In this document: positions 45,119-54,672 of the stretch, piece by piece
How the letters are laid out: every line of letters begins with the position of its first letter
Position numbering within the stretch: the stretch's first letter is position 1
Assembly (NCBI GenBank): GCA_023426145.1
Contig: JAFABG010000006.1
Span: forward strand, 1 to 64,000
DNA from: Bacteroidota bacterium
GTDB lineage: Bacteria; Bacteroidota; Bacteroidia; Bacteroidales; Bacteroidaceae
DNA: 64,000 nt
Direction of reading: 5' to 3'
Notes under the pieces: model-generated
What the model was told of the DNA's origin: nothing
The model's database searches: none
Seen by the model: the letters and a program-made list of their open reading frames with translations, nothing else
Program-made: the position numbers and the translations under genes

Positions 45119-48100
45119 ATGCGCATAATTATTTTAAGAATAACATATTATTATATTTCATATATGTCAATATGGAGCAGATTCATTGGAATTAGAAATA
45201 CTGAAAACACAAATAACGTTATTGATCATAAGGATAAGACTGTGCTATTCGATCCACAACTTTATGCTATAGTAGATGTTGAGGTTGGGTTGAGCGACCA
45301 TAAAGTTCATGATATTGGAGCACTTCGTTATGATGGAGCTACATTTCATAAAAAATCAGTAGAGGGACTATTTGATTTTTTTGCAGATGCAGATTATATC
45401 TGTGGGCACAATATCATTCATCATGATGCTAAATATCTTTTCACTGATAAAGTTTGCAATTGGCTTTTGGTGGATACCCTTTATATGTCGCCTTTATTAT
45501 TTCCAGAGCGTCCTTATCATAAACTTGTTAAAGATGATAAACTGATAAGTGATCAGATGAATAATCCAGTGAATGATTGCGAAAAAGCAAAAGATCTGTT
45601 GCTGGACGAAATTGCACGTTGGAAATCTTTCTCGCACGATAAGCGTAGAATATTTGCATCGTTATTGAAAGATAAAAGGGAGTTTGAAGGATTCCTCAGT
45701 ATGGTGAAAGCAGAATGGGTTGATGATGGAGTTTCTCAATTAATAACGAACTTTTATGCGGGGAAGATCTGTCAACATGCTGATATTGATAGTCTCGTAA
45801 AGCTATATTCGTGTGAATTAGCATATGCATTAGCTTTAATTGAAACGAGTGATTATCGTTCTGTTACTCCTGGATGGGTACTTTATAATTACCCTAACGT
45901 GGAATTTGTTTTGAAGCTTTTGCGTCACACTTGTTGCACCGACGGATGTCTTTACTGTAATGCGAACTTGAATGTTCTTAGTAACTTAAATGCTTTTTTT
46001 GGATATGACCAATTTCGTACATATGAAGGTGAACCTCTTCAGGAACAAGCAGCTCAAGCTTCAGTCGATGGGAAATCACTTTTAGCTATATTCCCTACAG
46101 GTGGAGGAAAATCACTTACTTTCCAATTACCAGCACTTATGGCAGGACGTTCTGTTCACGGACTTACCGTTGTTATTTCTCCGTTGCAATCGTTAATGAA
46201 AGATCAGGTAGATAATCTTGAAGACAGGGGGATTACAGATGCTGTAACCATAAATGGTTTGTTAGATCCAATCACTAGGGCGCTTTCAATACAAAGAGTG
46301 CAAGATGGCGAAGCTTCACTATTGTATATATCTCCTGAAATGCTTCGCTCAAAAACCATTGAGAAAATATTGATGGGAAGGCATGTTGTGAGATTCGTTA
46401 TAGATGAAGCACATTGCTTTTCTTCATGGGGACAGGATTTTAGAGTTGATTATCTTTATATAGGTAAATTTATTCATAAGTATCAACAAAATAAATTGTG
46501 TGGAAATTCAATACCTGTGTCTTGTTTTACTGCTACGGCTAAACAGAAGGTTATACAAGATATTTGCGATTATTTCAAGCATACATTAAATCTTGAGTTG
46601 GAGTTGTTTGCATCATCAGCTTCTAGGACAAATTTGCATTATTCTGTGATACATGCTGAAAGTAGTGATGATAAATATTCAATGCTGAGAGCGTTAGTTG
46701 CTGAATCAAATAGTCCGACCATAGTTTACGTGTCACGCACCAAGCGTACCATAGATTTAGCATCTAAACTTACGCGTGACGGGTATAAAGCATTGCCTTT
46801 CAATGGAAGGATGGAATCCGATGAAAAGATTGCTAATCAGGATGCATTCATGAGTGACCAAGTGAGCATAATAGTTGCAACTTCAGCTTTTGGTATGGGA
46901 GTTGACAAAAAGAACGTAGGCCTTGTTGTGCATTATGATATTTCTGATTCGTTGGAGAATTATGTTCAAGAAGCAGGTAGGGCTGGTCGTGACCCCAACC
47001 TCAGTGCACGTTGCTATGTACTTTATAGTGATGACGATTTAGATAAACATTTTATATTACTAAACCAAACGAAACTAAGTATTAGTGAAATTCAACAAGT
47101 ATGGAAAGCTATAAAAAGTCTTACTAGACACCGCATGCGATTTAGCTGTTCTGCATTAGAAATTGCGCGTCAGGCTGGCTGGGATGATTCGGTATATGAT
47201 ATTGAAACTCGTGTGCGGACAGCCTTAGCGGCATTAGAACAAAGCGGCTATTTGGTAAGGGGAAATAATATACCTCATGTTTATGCAACGGGTATAACTG
47301 TGAAGAATATTGATGAAGCAAGAAAGCGTATATCAGCGTCACTTCTATTTGCCCATGATGATATCGAGAAGGCTGTCAGAATTATGAAATCGTTGATCTC
47401 TCAGAAATATATTGCAAAGGCTCAAGATTCAGAGGCTGAGTCGCGAATAGATTATTTGGCAGATATATTGGGAATAAGCAAGAATGAAGTCGTCTCTGTA
47501 GTGAGTCGAATGCGACAAGAAGGTATATTGGCGGACAGTAAAGATATATCTGCTTTCTTATTGGATAATGGTGATTCTGAAAGAAAGTCTCTGGCACTTT
47601 TGGAACGTTTTGCGAAACTTGAACAATATATTCTCAGTCAAATTCCTGATGAATCTTTGCAAATATCATCTAAGCAGCTGAATGATAATGCTGTGAAGGA
47701 TGGAATAAATACGTCTAATGAAAAAGATATACGGACATTACTCTACTTTCTTACTGTCAAAGGGTATATTCGCAAAAGAGAGGACTACGGGCATAATATG
47801 AAAATCATCCGTCAGGTAAATTTGGAATTAACTATGGACCGTTTTCTTAGGCGATTAGAGATATGTCGTTTTACTGTCGATTGGTTATATAAACAAGTTT
47901 CTGATAATGGAAAAGAAACACTACTAGGTAAAGCCATTCAATTTTCTTTAATTGAACTGTTAAATCAACTAAAGTCAAACAACCAGTCTCTTTTTAGTGA
48001 TTTTGATAATTTACAACTAGAAGATATAGAAGAAGCGCTTTTGTATCTTTCGAAAATTGGTGCGCTAAAACTTGAAGGTGGTTTTCTTGTTCTTTACAAT

Positions 48101-50038
48101 GCCATGAATATAGAAAGAATAAAGGATAGTAAGGCGAGATATAAACAAGATGATTATCGAATGCTTGATGAATTTTATAAGCAAAAAATTCAACAGGTTC
48201 ATATTGTTGGTGAATATGCTAATTTGATGGTGAAAGATTATAATGAAGCATTACAATATGTTCAAGACTACTTTCAAATGGATTATAAGAAGTTTATTGG
48301 AAAATACTTTAAGGAAGAAAGAGTAAATGAGATAGAGCGGAATTTGACAGCAAAGAAGTACAACCAGTTGTTTGGACAATTATCTAACTGTCAGATGGAG
48401 ATTATTTCTGATAAAGATTCACATTGTATTGTTGTTGCAGCAGGTCCTGGTAGCGGAAAAACACGAGTGTTAGTCCATAAGCTTGCATCACTTCTACTAC
48501 TTGAAGACGTAAAACATGAGCAACTTCTGATGCTAACCTTTTCAAGAGCAGCAGCCACTGAATTTAAACAGAGACTTATAGATTTGATAGGTAATGCTGC
48601 CCACTTTGTTGAGATAAAAACATTTCATTCTTATTGCTTTGATCTCCTAGGGCGTATTGGAAATCTTGAAGATGCGAAGAAGGTTGTTGCAAAAGCAGCC
48701 GAAATGATTAATCAGGGAGAAGTAGAACCAAACAAAATTGGTAAGATGGTTTTGGTTATAGATGAAGCTCAGGATATGGGTATTGAAGAATATTCACTGG
48801 TGAAAGCTCTTATGAGTAATAATGAGGAAATGCGTGTGATAGCGGTAGGAGATGATGATCAAAATATATATGAATTTCGTGGCTCTGATTCTGGATATAT
48901 GTACAAATTGACTCAGGAACCTGGGAGTAAGTTTATAGAGATGACTGAGAATTATCGTAGCGCTCATCATATTGTAAACTTTGCGAATGAATTTGCAAAA
49001 GATATTAGCAAGAGAATGAAAAGCACACCAATTAATTCAATGAGAAAAGAAAATGGTTGGGTTGGGGTGACAGTTCATCAATCAAAGTATATGTATCAGC
49101 CGCTTGTTGAGGAATTGATTCTTCATATAGGGGAAGGAACTTCGTGTGTACTAACTCAAACAAACGAAGAGGCTGTTATTTTAATGGCTCTTTTGCGTGG
49201 ATATGGCATAAATTGTAAGTTGATACAGTCTATGGACGGTTTTCTTTTTTGGAACATGGCTGAAATGAGATATTTTCTCAGATATATTGATAAAAGAATA
49301 AAAACAGCTTTGATTCCTGATGAATTATGGAATGATGCGAAATATGCGATCTTTTCTACTTATGATAGAAGTCAATCTTTGAGCTATGTTAAGCGTTGTT
49401 TAGAATTGTTTGAACAAACGAATAAATCAAAATACCTTAGCGATTTTAAAGAGTTTGTTTTTGAGTCATCTATAGAAGATTTTTGTGATATTTCAGGGGC
49501 AGATGTTGTGGTATCTACCATTCATAAGGCCAAGGGTAGAGAATTTGATAACGTGTACATGCTCATATCTGATAATTATTCAAAAGATGATTATTTAATG
49601 CGTCGATACTATGTAGGAATGACTCGTGCAAAAAAGAGGCTATCTATTCATACGAATGGGGATTGTTTTGATCACTTGCATGTAGATCAATATACTATTG
49701 ATCAAAGTGAAAATATGATGCCAAAGGAAATTGTGTTGCAACTTTCTTATAAAGACGTTTATTTAGGGTTCTTTAAAGAACTTAAACGAGAAGTGTTATC
49801 ATTAAGAGGGGGAGATTCTTTGATCTACAATAATTCAGTTTTATATGATAGATCGATTAATAAACCAGTAGCTAAGTTGTCATTAAATATGCAGAATACA
49901 TTATCGGGGTGGCTAGAAAGAGGATACGAAGTGAAATCTGCTTCTGTAAGGTTTGTTGTAGCATGGAAGCCTAAGGATGCACCAAAAGATGAAGAGGAAA
50001 TAGCCGTATTATTAGCTGACTTAGTTCTTTCATTATGA
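45119..50038 (+). CDS. Exonuclease-RecQ-UvrD fusion helicase
   Basis: A 1,639-residue protein (1,624 if it starts at ATG 45,164). Residues ~48-135 resemble a DnaQ-type 3'-5' exonuclease (YAIVDVEVGLSDHKVHDIGA; ICGHNIIHHDAKYL). Residues ~300-700 are RecQ (FPTGGGKSLTFQLPAL ~325; IDEAHCFSSWG ~428; QEAGRAGRD ~616) with RQC-like winged helices after. Residues ~1,085-1,500 are UvrD/Rep (AAGPGSGKTRVLVHKL ~1,104; VIDEAQDMG; GDDDQNIYEFRG; STIHKAKGREFDNVYM). Such a protein could resect and unwind DNA alone, in repair or against foreign DNA. The exonuclease's acidic set is partly altered (DVE instead of DxE spacing needs a check). Confidence 0.88.
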   Translation: MRIIILRITYYYISYMSIWSRFIGIRNTENTNNVIDHKDKTVLFDPQLYAIVDVEVGLSDHKVHDIGALRYDGATFHKKSVEGLFDFFADADYICGHNIIHHDAKYLFTDKVCNWLLVDTLYMSPLLFPERPYHKLVKDDKLISDQMNNPVNDCEKAKDLLLDEIARWKSFSHDKRRIFASLLKDKREFEGFLSMVKAEWVDDGVSQLITNFYAGKICQHADIDSLVKLYSCELAYALALIETSDYRSVTPGWVLYNYPNVEFVLKLLRHTCCTDGCLYCNANLNVLSNLNAFFGYDQFRTYEGEPLQEQAAQASVDGKSLLAIFPTGGGKSLTFQLPALMAGRSVHGLTVVISPLQSLMKDQVDNLEDRGITDAVTINGLLDPITRALSIQRVQDGEASLLYISPEMLRSKTIEKILMGRHVVRFVIDEAHCFSSWGQDFRVDYLYIGKFIHKYQQNKLCGNSIPVSCFTATAKQKVIQDICDYFKHTLNLELELFASSASRTNLHYSVIHAESSDDKYSMLRALVAESNSPTIVYVSRTKRTIDLASKLTRDGYKALPFNGRMESDEKIANQDAFMSDQVSIIVATSAFGMGVDKKNVGLVVHYDISDSLENYVQEAGRAGRDPNLSARCYVLYSDDDLDKHFILLNQTKLSISEIQQVWKAIKSLTRHRMRFSCSALEIARQAGWDDSVYDIETRVRTALAALEQSGYLVRGNNIPHVYATGITVKNIDEARKRISASLLFAHDDIEKAVRIMKSLISQKYIAKAQDSEAESRIDYLADILGISKNEVVSVVSRMRQEGILADSKDISAFLLDNGDSERKSLALLERFAKLEQYILSQIPDESLQISSKQLNDNAVKDGINTSNEKDIRTLLYFLTVKGYIRKREDYGHNMKIIRQVNLELTMDRFLRRLEICRFTVDWLYKQVSDNGKETLLGKAIQFSLIELLNQLKSNNQSLFSDFDNLQLEDIEEALLYLSKIGALKLEGGFLVLYNAMNIERIKDSKARYKQDDYRMLDEFYKQKIQQVHIVGEYANLMVKDYNEALQYVQDYFQMDYKKFIGKYFKEERVNEIERNLTAKKYNQLFGQLSNCQMEIISDKDSHCIVVAAGPGSGKTRVLVHKLASLLLLEDVKHEQLLMLTFSRAAATEFKQRLIDLIGNAAHFVEIKTFHSYCFDLLGRIGNLEDAKKVVAKAAEMINQGEVEPNKIGKMVLVIDEAQDMGIEEYSLVKALMSNNEEMRVIAVGDDDQNIYEFRGSDSGYMYKLTQEPGSKFIEMTENYRSAHHIVNFANEFAKDISKRMKSTPINSMRKENGWVGVTVHQSKYMYQPLVEELILHIGEGTSCVLTQTNEEAVILMALLRGYGINCKLIQSMDGFLFWNMAEMRYFLRYIDKRIKTALIPDELWNDAKYAIFSTYDRSQSLSYVKRCLELFEQTNKSKYLSDFKEFVFESSIEDFCDISGADVVVSTIHKAKGREFDNVYMLISDNYSKDDYLMRRYYVGMTRAKKRLSIHTNGDCFDHLHVDQYTIDQSENMMPKEIVLQLSYKDVYLGFFKELKREVLSLRGGDSLIYNNSVLYDRSINKPVAKLSLNMQNTLSGWLERGYEVKSASVRFVVAWKPKDAPKDEEEIAVLLADLVLSL

Positions 50039-50065
50039 ATCAAATATACTATATTTATTTATGTA

Positions 50066-50169
50066 GATAGTACGTCAAAAGACTGATTTTACATTTCATA
50101 AATAACAAAAACTATAATCTTGATTAAGGGATATAAAGTGGATTAATCTCGAATAAATAGTATAAAAAT
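50066..50169 (+). repeat. ~105-bp direct repeat, copy A (left border of cargo)
   Basis: From GATAGTACGTCAAAAG to AATAGTATAAAAAT. It matches 61,384-61,488 in the same orientation with roughly ten differences. Copy A lies 28 bp after the fusion helicase stop, copy B against the dnaK terminator, so the pair brackets about 11.2 kb of accessory DNA. Confidence 0.85.
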
Positions 50170-50647
50170 TATTGCTGTCCGATAAAATAGCGTTTCGGAT
50201 TCGTAATTGAATTAATTCCCTATCTCAGAGCTTTTGGCATGAGCAGGTATGTTATCATGGCCTTCTAAATAGAATTCTCTTTCTTTTATTAATTTAGTGA
50301 GGATAGCTTCCACGTGAATAGAAGCATTGAACTGATAAAGCCCAAGGATGATGGCTGTCGTGGCATTGATGTACATAGAATAGTAAAAATATGGGAAATA
50401 TATATTCCAATCTTTCCCATCTTTTTTTCAATCATTGGAAAGATTTATTTAATCTTTCCAATGATTTTTTAGCTCCTAATTATTGCACTTTATCATTTTC
50501 GGCAGAGGTTATTTCGGGCGTTCTCCACTGATGAAAATCTATCAAGCCCTATCGAAATAAACGCTGCAAATTCAACGAATAATCGTCCTAAGGCCACTGA
50601 ATAATCGTTGTAAAAACACTACAAAATCATCGAACCTCCTCACCCCC

Positions 50648-50672
50648 AAAGTGACAAAAGTGACAAAAGTGC
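50648..50672 (+). repeat. TGACAAAAG repeat, left inverted copy (relic 2)
   Basis: Same block as 2,383-2,407 (AAAGTGACAAAAGTGAC followed by AAAAGTGC). Its inverted partner is at 51,342-51,366. Confidence 0.75.
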
Positions 50673-51341
50673 ATATAGTCACTCTCTATTTCACCTTTTC
50701 ATGTCGTTTATGAATTACTTTGTTGATTTATAGTTGATTAAGTCTCTTCGGTAAACTGTGTACCCTTCGTGTGTTGAAATTGTATAATGCGCGAGTGAGA
50801 ATCTTTTTTTTGGTCATGAATATGCTGGGAAGGTCTTCTATATACTGCCGAATTGCATCGGAATTATTCAGTGGTCGCCTGTTCGGAGTAGGCAGTGAAG
50901 CCAACACTAATTTACTATGCTCGTAGGAATAAAGCAGTAAGTGAAAAGTCTATTCAACGTTTTTATTTGTACAGTAAATTTTAGTTTATATTACTTTGGA
51001 CTCTTGTTGATTAATACATAAAATATCATACAGATTAGTATTGATAAAAGAAACATAGCTCTTGTTTTAGACTTTCAGGTGACCGTTAGTATCTAATATA
51101 ATCTAATCGTGTAACTCTCCCAGTAAGCAACGTCCTGTTTAGTCTGAACTCAGGGAAATGAGGTTCGAGAGGAAAGACACATCTATTTCTCGCTTGTTGG
51201 TCTCATTAAGCACTAAATTGTTAAAAAAAATAATTGAATGGGTGTACACACTTCCATAAAAAGTAGGGGCTTCTTTTCGATATCCTTTGCCTTCTTAATA
51301 AGTCTCTTCGATATCGTTGATAAAATCCGCAGTACTATATG

Positions 51342-51366
51342 GCACTTTTGTCACTATTGTCACTTT
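51342..51366 (-). repeat. TGACAAAAG repeat, right inverted copy (relic 2)
   Basis: Inverted partner of 50,648-50,672, with one substitution (CACTATTGTC). It reproduces in relic 2 the arrangement seen in relic 1. Confidence 0.75.
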
Positions 51367-51898
51367 CACCTTTCGGGGACTGCTGTCTGCTGGCTGAGGA
51401 TGGGGTAGTAGGAGAAGGTTAACTATTTGATAAACAGATGGTATGGCCTGTTCGATCACCTTTTGAGGAAAGCTAGAGAAGCTAAACCGTTTCTCCGCTT
51501 CGCGTAAACCGTATTTTGGTCAAAGCCTCTTTTATCCGCTTCGCAGCCTAGCTTGAAAAGGTTGCTGTGGCGTTATCTTTCTATCAGTGGATAGAAATAT
51601 CTGTAAAATTTTACGAATGCTTGTCTCTCTTCTTGCAAGTAATTCACCTAGGGTAGCGGGGCTGGCTTTTCTTTCTCTTCCTGAATGATGCCAGTGAAGT
51701 AAGTTGTTGTCAACCGCTAGCTGCTGAACCTCGGGAAGAACAAAAGGCTTGTAGAGGGTTGCGATGTATCCGTTGGGTGAATAAGTAAGATATCAAAATC
51801 TGCCTACGTCGGTGCTCGAAATTGGAAAAATAGGCATCGTTCATTTCTTTTAAATCCTTCCATACAAGATATCTACATGAATTACGTATTTGATATTA

Positions 51899-52041
51899 TT
51901 GCTGTCCGCTAAAATGTGTACTTTTACCCATGGTTATTTATTTTTGTCTGGCAACAGCTAAATAACCACAAAGGGCTGACTCCTGAAAATGGAATCAGCC
52001 CTAATTTTATATGTAACTAAAAGTTTTATCGGACAGCAATA
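51899..52041. mobile_element. 143-bp MITE-like element
   Basis: ATTGCTGTCCGCTAAAA at 51,899 and TTTTATCGGACAGCAAT ending at 52,041 are inverted with a single mismatch. Between them lie two hairpins: GGTTATTTA/TAAATAACC, and AGGGCTGACTCC/GGAATCAGCCCT followed by a T-rich run (a terminator shape). It looks like both ends of an insertion sequence with the transposase deleted. Confidence 0.6.
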
Positions 52042-52264
52042 GTATAAATGACTTTTTAAGGGACGACTATGTATTTTGTTTGTTCTGCCTTTTTCAACAT
52101 GGGCAAGAAGCTTAGTGATATTGTAAGTTTCTTATCTCAGGTTTTTCCGCTTTACTTTCCTGCAGGAGAAAGTGTATTGGCTAAAAAGATGCCGGGATGG
52201 GAAAGAGTAAAAGAGAGGAGAGAGAAAGAAATAAAATCATTAGTTCCACATTGAAACCGTACCA

Positions 52265-53098
52265 CTAGCGTTTGGCAACTAATCTAATTTCCCCATTCAA
52301 AGCATCCTTTAGTATAGCCTTGATAAGCTCTTGAGCGTCAATAGATATATTCATAGTTTTGTTATTTTGTTCATACTCATATTTTATTGCTCTAATTTTC
52401 ACTAAGCCACAATGGGTATCTATATAGGAATTCTCTAAAGAAAAAATATGGTCTTCATCTGGGCGTGACTGATTTTCTAAATTATCCAATGTATCTATAA
52501 TTTCTCCTTTCGCATTACAGATGCTTCTGTCTTTAACTTGCAAAGGAATATAAATGGAATGAAGCCATTTCTCTTTTGGAGGAAAGTTTAGACAATCTAA
52601 TCGTTCTCTATATGCTTGAAGATCTAAACCGTTTTCTTTTGCCCATATATCATCCACCTCAAAAAGACAATGTCTGACTGATACATTTATACAGGTTTTT
52701 ACTTCTGCAACAATAGCTTCTCCTTGATTGGGTGTTCTCAATTCTTTTAAACTTATACCATAATGGCTGCCAATTTTTTTAGCCCCTTCTTGGTAACCAA
52801 TCTTTGTAACCATAATTCCAGATACATTATCTAAATCCGATAGCACACCATAAAAATCACGAACTTTACTAATTGCAATAGGCTTGTTATAATTTTTGCA
52901 TTCAACAGCAACTTTATGTAATACTCCTGCTATTTCATACTCCCAATATACATCTATTTGATGTTTCTGTCCTGATTTACCAAGAATCTTTATATTATGT
53001 TTGACTTTTGTACTTTTTACGACATCAGCGTTCACTAATTCTTGATAAATTTCTTGGGTAAATATCTCATATTCTATGTTAGCATTCATATTTCGCAT
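52265..53098 (-). CDS. Mrr-like restriction endonuclease
   Basis: A 277-residue protein from ATG 53,098 (53,089 is the next choice). An open frame extends to 53,263 but the -7 box at 53,134-53,141 argues against it. Residues ~20-125 form the Mrr_cat PD-(D/E)xK nuclease: HQIDVYWEYE carries the Asp, VAVECKNYNKPI the E-x-K, then SGIMVTKIGYQEGAKKIGSH. The C-terminal half is unrecognised. It lies divergent from the methylase operon and may act as a modification-dependent or accessory nuclease. Confidence 0.85.
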   Translation of the reverse strand: MRNMNANIEYEIFTQEIYQELVNADVVKSTKVKHNIKILGKSGQKHQIDVYWEYEIAGVLHKVAVECKNYNKPIAISKVRDFYGVLSDLDNVSGIMVTKIGYQEGAKKIGSHYGISLKELRTPNQGEAIVAEVKTCINVSVRHCLFEVDDIWAKENGLDLQAYRERLDCLNFPPKEKWLHSIYIPLQVKDRSICNAKGEIIDTLDNLENQSRPDEDHIFSLENSYIDTHCGLVKIRAIKYEYEQNNKTMNISIDAQELIKAILKDALNGEIRLVAKR

Positions 53099-53133
53099 CA
53101 AATTAACTTCATAAATTAACCATATTACATATG

Positions 53134-53141
53134 TAAAGATA
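53134..53141 (-). promoter_or_regulatory. -7 promoter box of the Mrr-like gene
   Basis: TATCTTTA on the minus strand, 36 bp before the ATG at 53,098, which fixes the start within this longer open frame. Confidence 0.5.
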
Positions 53142-53378
53142 CGATTTTTCTTTTTATAGACGCACTTTACGAGTAAATATCTTTTAGTAGATCCATTGGA
53201 TAACATGAAATAAGTTGTATAAATTGTAGATATTTCTAATACACTTTTTAAGTCAAGAGACAACCACAGTCAACTACAGACAACCATATAATTGAAATAT
53301 ACAACAATATAAAGTCGTTTTTTATCATCATATAATCATATGAACACAATTATAAGATGATAATACGAAAAGAATGAT

Positions 53379-53386
53379 TACCTTTG
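53379..53386 (+). promoter_or_regulatory. -7 promoter box of the HTH-methylase operon
   Basis: TACCTTTG. The in-frame ATG at 53,374 lies upstream of the predicted transcription start, so translation begins at 53,413. Confidence 0.65.
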
Positions 53387-53412
53387 CATTCAAAAAACAT
53401 ATCATAGAACGT

Positions 53413-53625
53413 ATGAGTAAAGACATAAATCGTTTGAAGGTGGTTTTAGCAGAAAAGAAACGCACCAATAAATGGTTAGCAGAACAGTTGGGAAAAGACC
53501 CGGGAACTGTTTCAAAATGGTGTACAAATACCATGCAACCGAACTTGGAGACTTTAGTGGAAATCGCAAAAGTCCTTGAAGTGGATACGAAGGATTTATT
53601 GTGGTCAATAAAAGATAATAAGTAA
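53413..53625 (+). CDS. XRE-family HTH regulator, controller-like
   Basis: A 70-residue Cro/C1-type protein: INRLKVVLAEKKRTNKWLAE, then QLGKDPGTVSKWCTN (recognition helix) and LVEIAKVLEVDTKDLL. Small HTH genes directly upstream of a methylase often act as C proteins timing restriction after methylation. It is 15 bp before the methylase gene and shares its promoter. Confidence 0.88.
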   Translation: MSKDINRLKVVLAEKKRTNKWLAEQLGKDPGTVSKWCTNTMQPNLETLVEIAKVLEVDTKDLLWSIKDNK

Positions 53626-53640
53626 AGAGAACAGATATCA

Positions 53641-54672
53641 ATGAGGAAAAAATATAAAGGAATAGATTTGTTTTGTGGCATAGGCGGTTTTCGGCTTGCC
53701 ATGAACAGTAGTCAGGTAGAGTGTGTATTCTCATCTGATAATGATAAGTTCGCCCAACAAACCTATGAAGCCAATTTTCATGAAGTACCAACAGGAGACA
53801 TAAAGGCTGTTAATGAAAAAGACATTCCGAATTTTGACATCTTAACAGCGGGATTCCCATGTCAACCATTTAGTTATGCAGGAGAAAAACAAGGTTTTAA
53901 TGATGAGGTAAGAGGTACTCTGTTCTTTGATATATGTCGAATTTTAGAATACCATAAACCACCAATGGTCTTTCTTGAAAACGTAAAAGGTTTGAAATCT
54001 CACGATAATGGCAAAACACTCCAGACTGTTTTGGATACTCTAAAGAAGCTTGGTTATTACCCACATTGGACTATTTTGTCTTCTTTAGATTATGGTCTTC
54101 CTCAAAAACGAGAAAGATGGTATTGCGTAGCCTTTAGAACCGAAGTCGATTTTGAATGGCCTAAGCCTGTAAAAGGGCATCCCGTATTGCGTGACATTAT
54201 AGACATGAATCATAGGAATCCATCTTTGGCTATTCCTAAATTTGAATTGGACAGAATAGATTATCATTTTGCAAATGCCAAGCCTGGTGATAGAATCCAA
54301 CATGACAATTCAAAATATAAGCCAAATACGAAGAAAGGAAAATATGGCGTTTTTTCTTTTCAAAAGGCAGACGGTTCTTTGCGATTTCATGTTGGTGATC
54401 CAGCTAAAACACAAATTCAGGAAGCATTCTATTCCTGTCTTGACACATATGCTTCTACAATTATAGCTAATAGGACACCAAAACTATGGGATATCCGCAG
54501 AAAGTTGTCTGTACTTGAATCAAAAAGACTTCAAGGCTTCCCTGATGACTTTGTGTTCCCTGTGTCCGATGCACAAGCATACAAACAGTTAGGAAACTCT
54601 GTTAGTGTGCCAATTATCGTAACGATAATGAATAATATGATTAAAACTTACGAAAAAACTCTTGAAAAATGA
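53641..54672 (+). CDS. DNA (cytosine-5) methyltransferase
   Basis: A 343-residue C5 methylase. GIDLFCGIGGFRLAM binds SAM; FPCQPFSYAGEKQGF holds the catalytic Cys (~74). FLENVKGL (~112), QKRERWYCVAF, the target region (~180-260), ANRTPKLW, RLQGFPDDF and QLGNSVSVPI complete motifs I-X. The specificity is not readable. Its 3' end overlaps the McrB-like gene by 4 bp (ATGA). Confidence 0.95.
   Translation: MRKKYKGIDLFCGIGGFRLAMNSSQVECVFSSDNDKFAQQTYEANFHEVPTGDIKAVNEKDIPNFDILTAGFPCQPFSYAGEKQGFNDEVRGTLFFDICRILEYHKPPMVFLENVKGLKSHDNGKTLQTVLDTLKKLGYYPHWTILSSLDYGLPQKRERWYCVAFRTEVDFEWPKPVKGHPVLRDIIDMNHRNPSLAIPKFELDRIDYHFANAKPGDRIQHDNSKYKPNTKKGKYGVFSFQKADGSLRFHVGDPAKTQIQEAFYSCLDTYASTIIANRTPKLWDIRRKLSVLESKRLQGFPDDFVFPVSDAQAYKQLGNSVSVPIIVTIMNNMIKTYEKTLEK

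Larger units (their letters stand above)
50640..51640 (-). pseudogene. Decayed DUF3987/VirE-type gene, copy 2
   Basis: Homologous along its length to the relic at 2,383-3,790: the downstream block at 50,400-50,640, the C-terminal part near 50,780-50,960, the KVTKV linker at 51,342-51,366, and the VirE-like block at 51,480-51,590. It is more degraded, with deletions and frame breaks, and no long frame remains. Confidence 0.65.
50171..52041. mobile_element. Remnant element bounded by 17-bp transposon-like ends
   Basis: ATTGCTGTCCGATAAAA begins at 50,171 and its reverse complement ends at 52,041. Beyond the ends, AGTATAAA occurs on both outer flanks (50,159-50,166 and 52,042-52,049), which could be an eroded target duplication. 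No transposase survives. The inside is mostly the second DUF3987 relic plus unrecognised DNA. Another copy of the left end at 51,899 shows nesting. Confidence 0.45.

Noticed and set aside
52069..52254. 61-residue plus-strand ORF downstream of the MITE-like element
   Set aside because: No recognisable motif; composition fits chance in this stretch. Kept only as a possibility.
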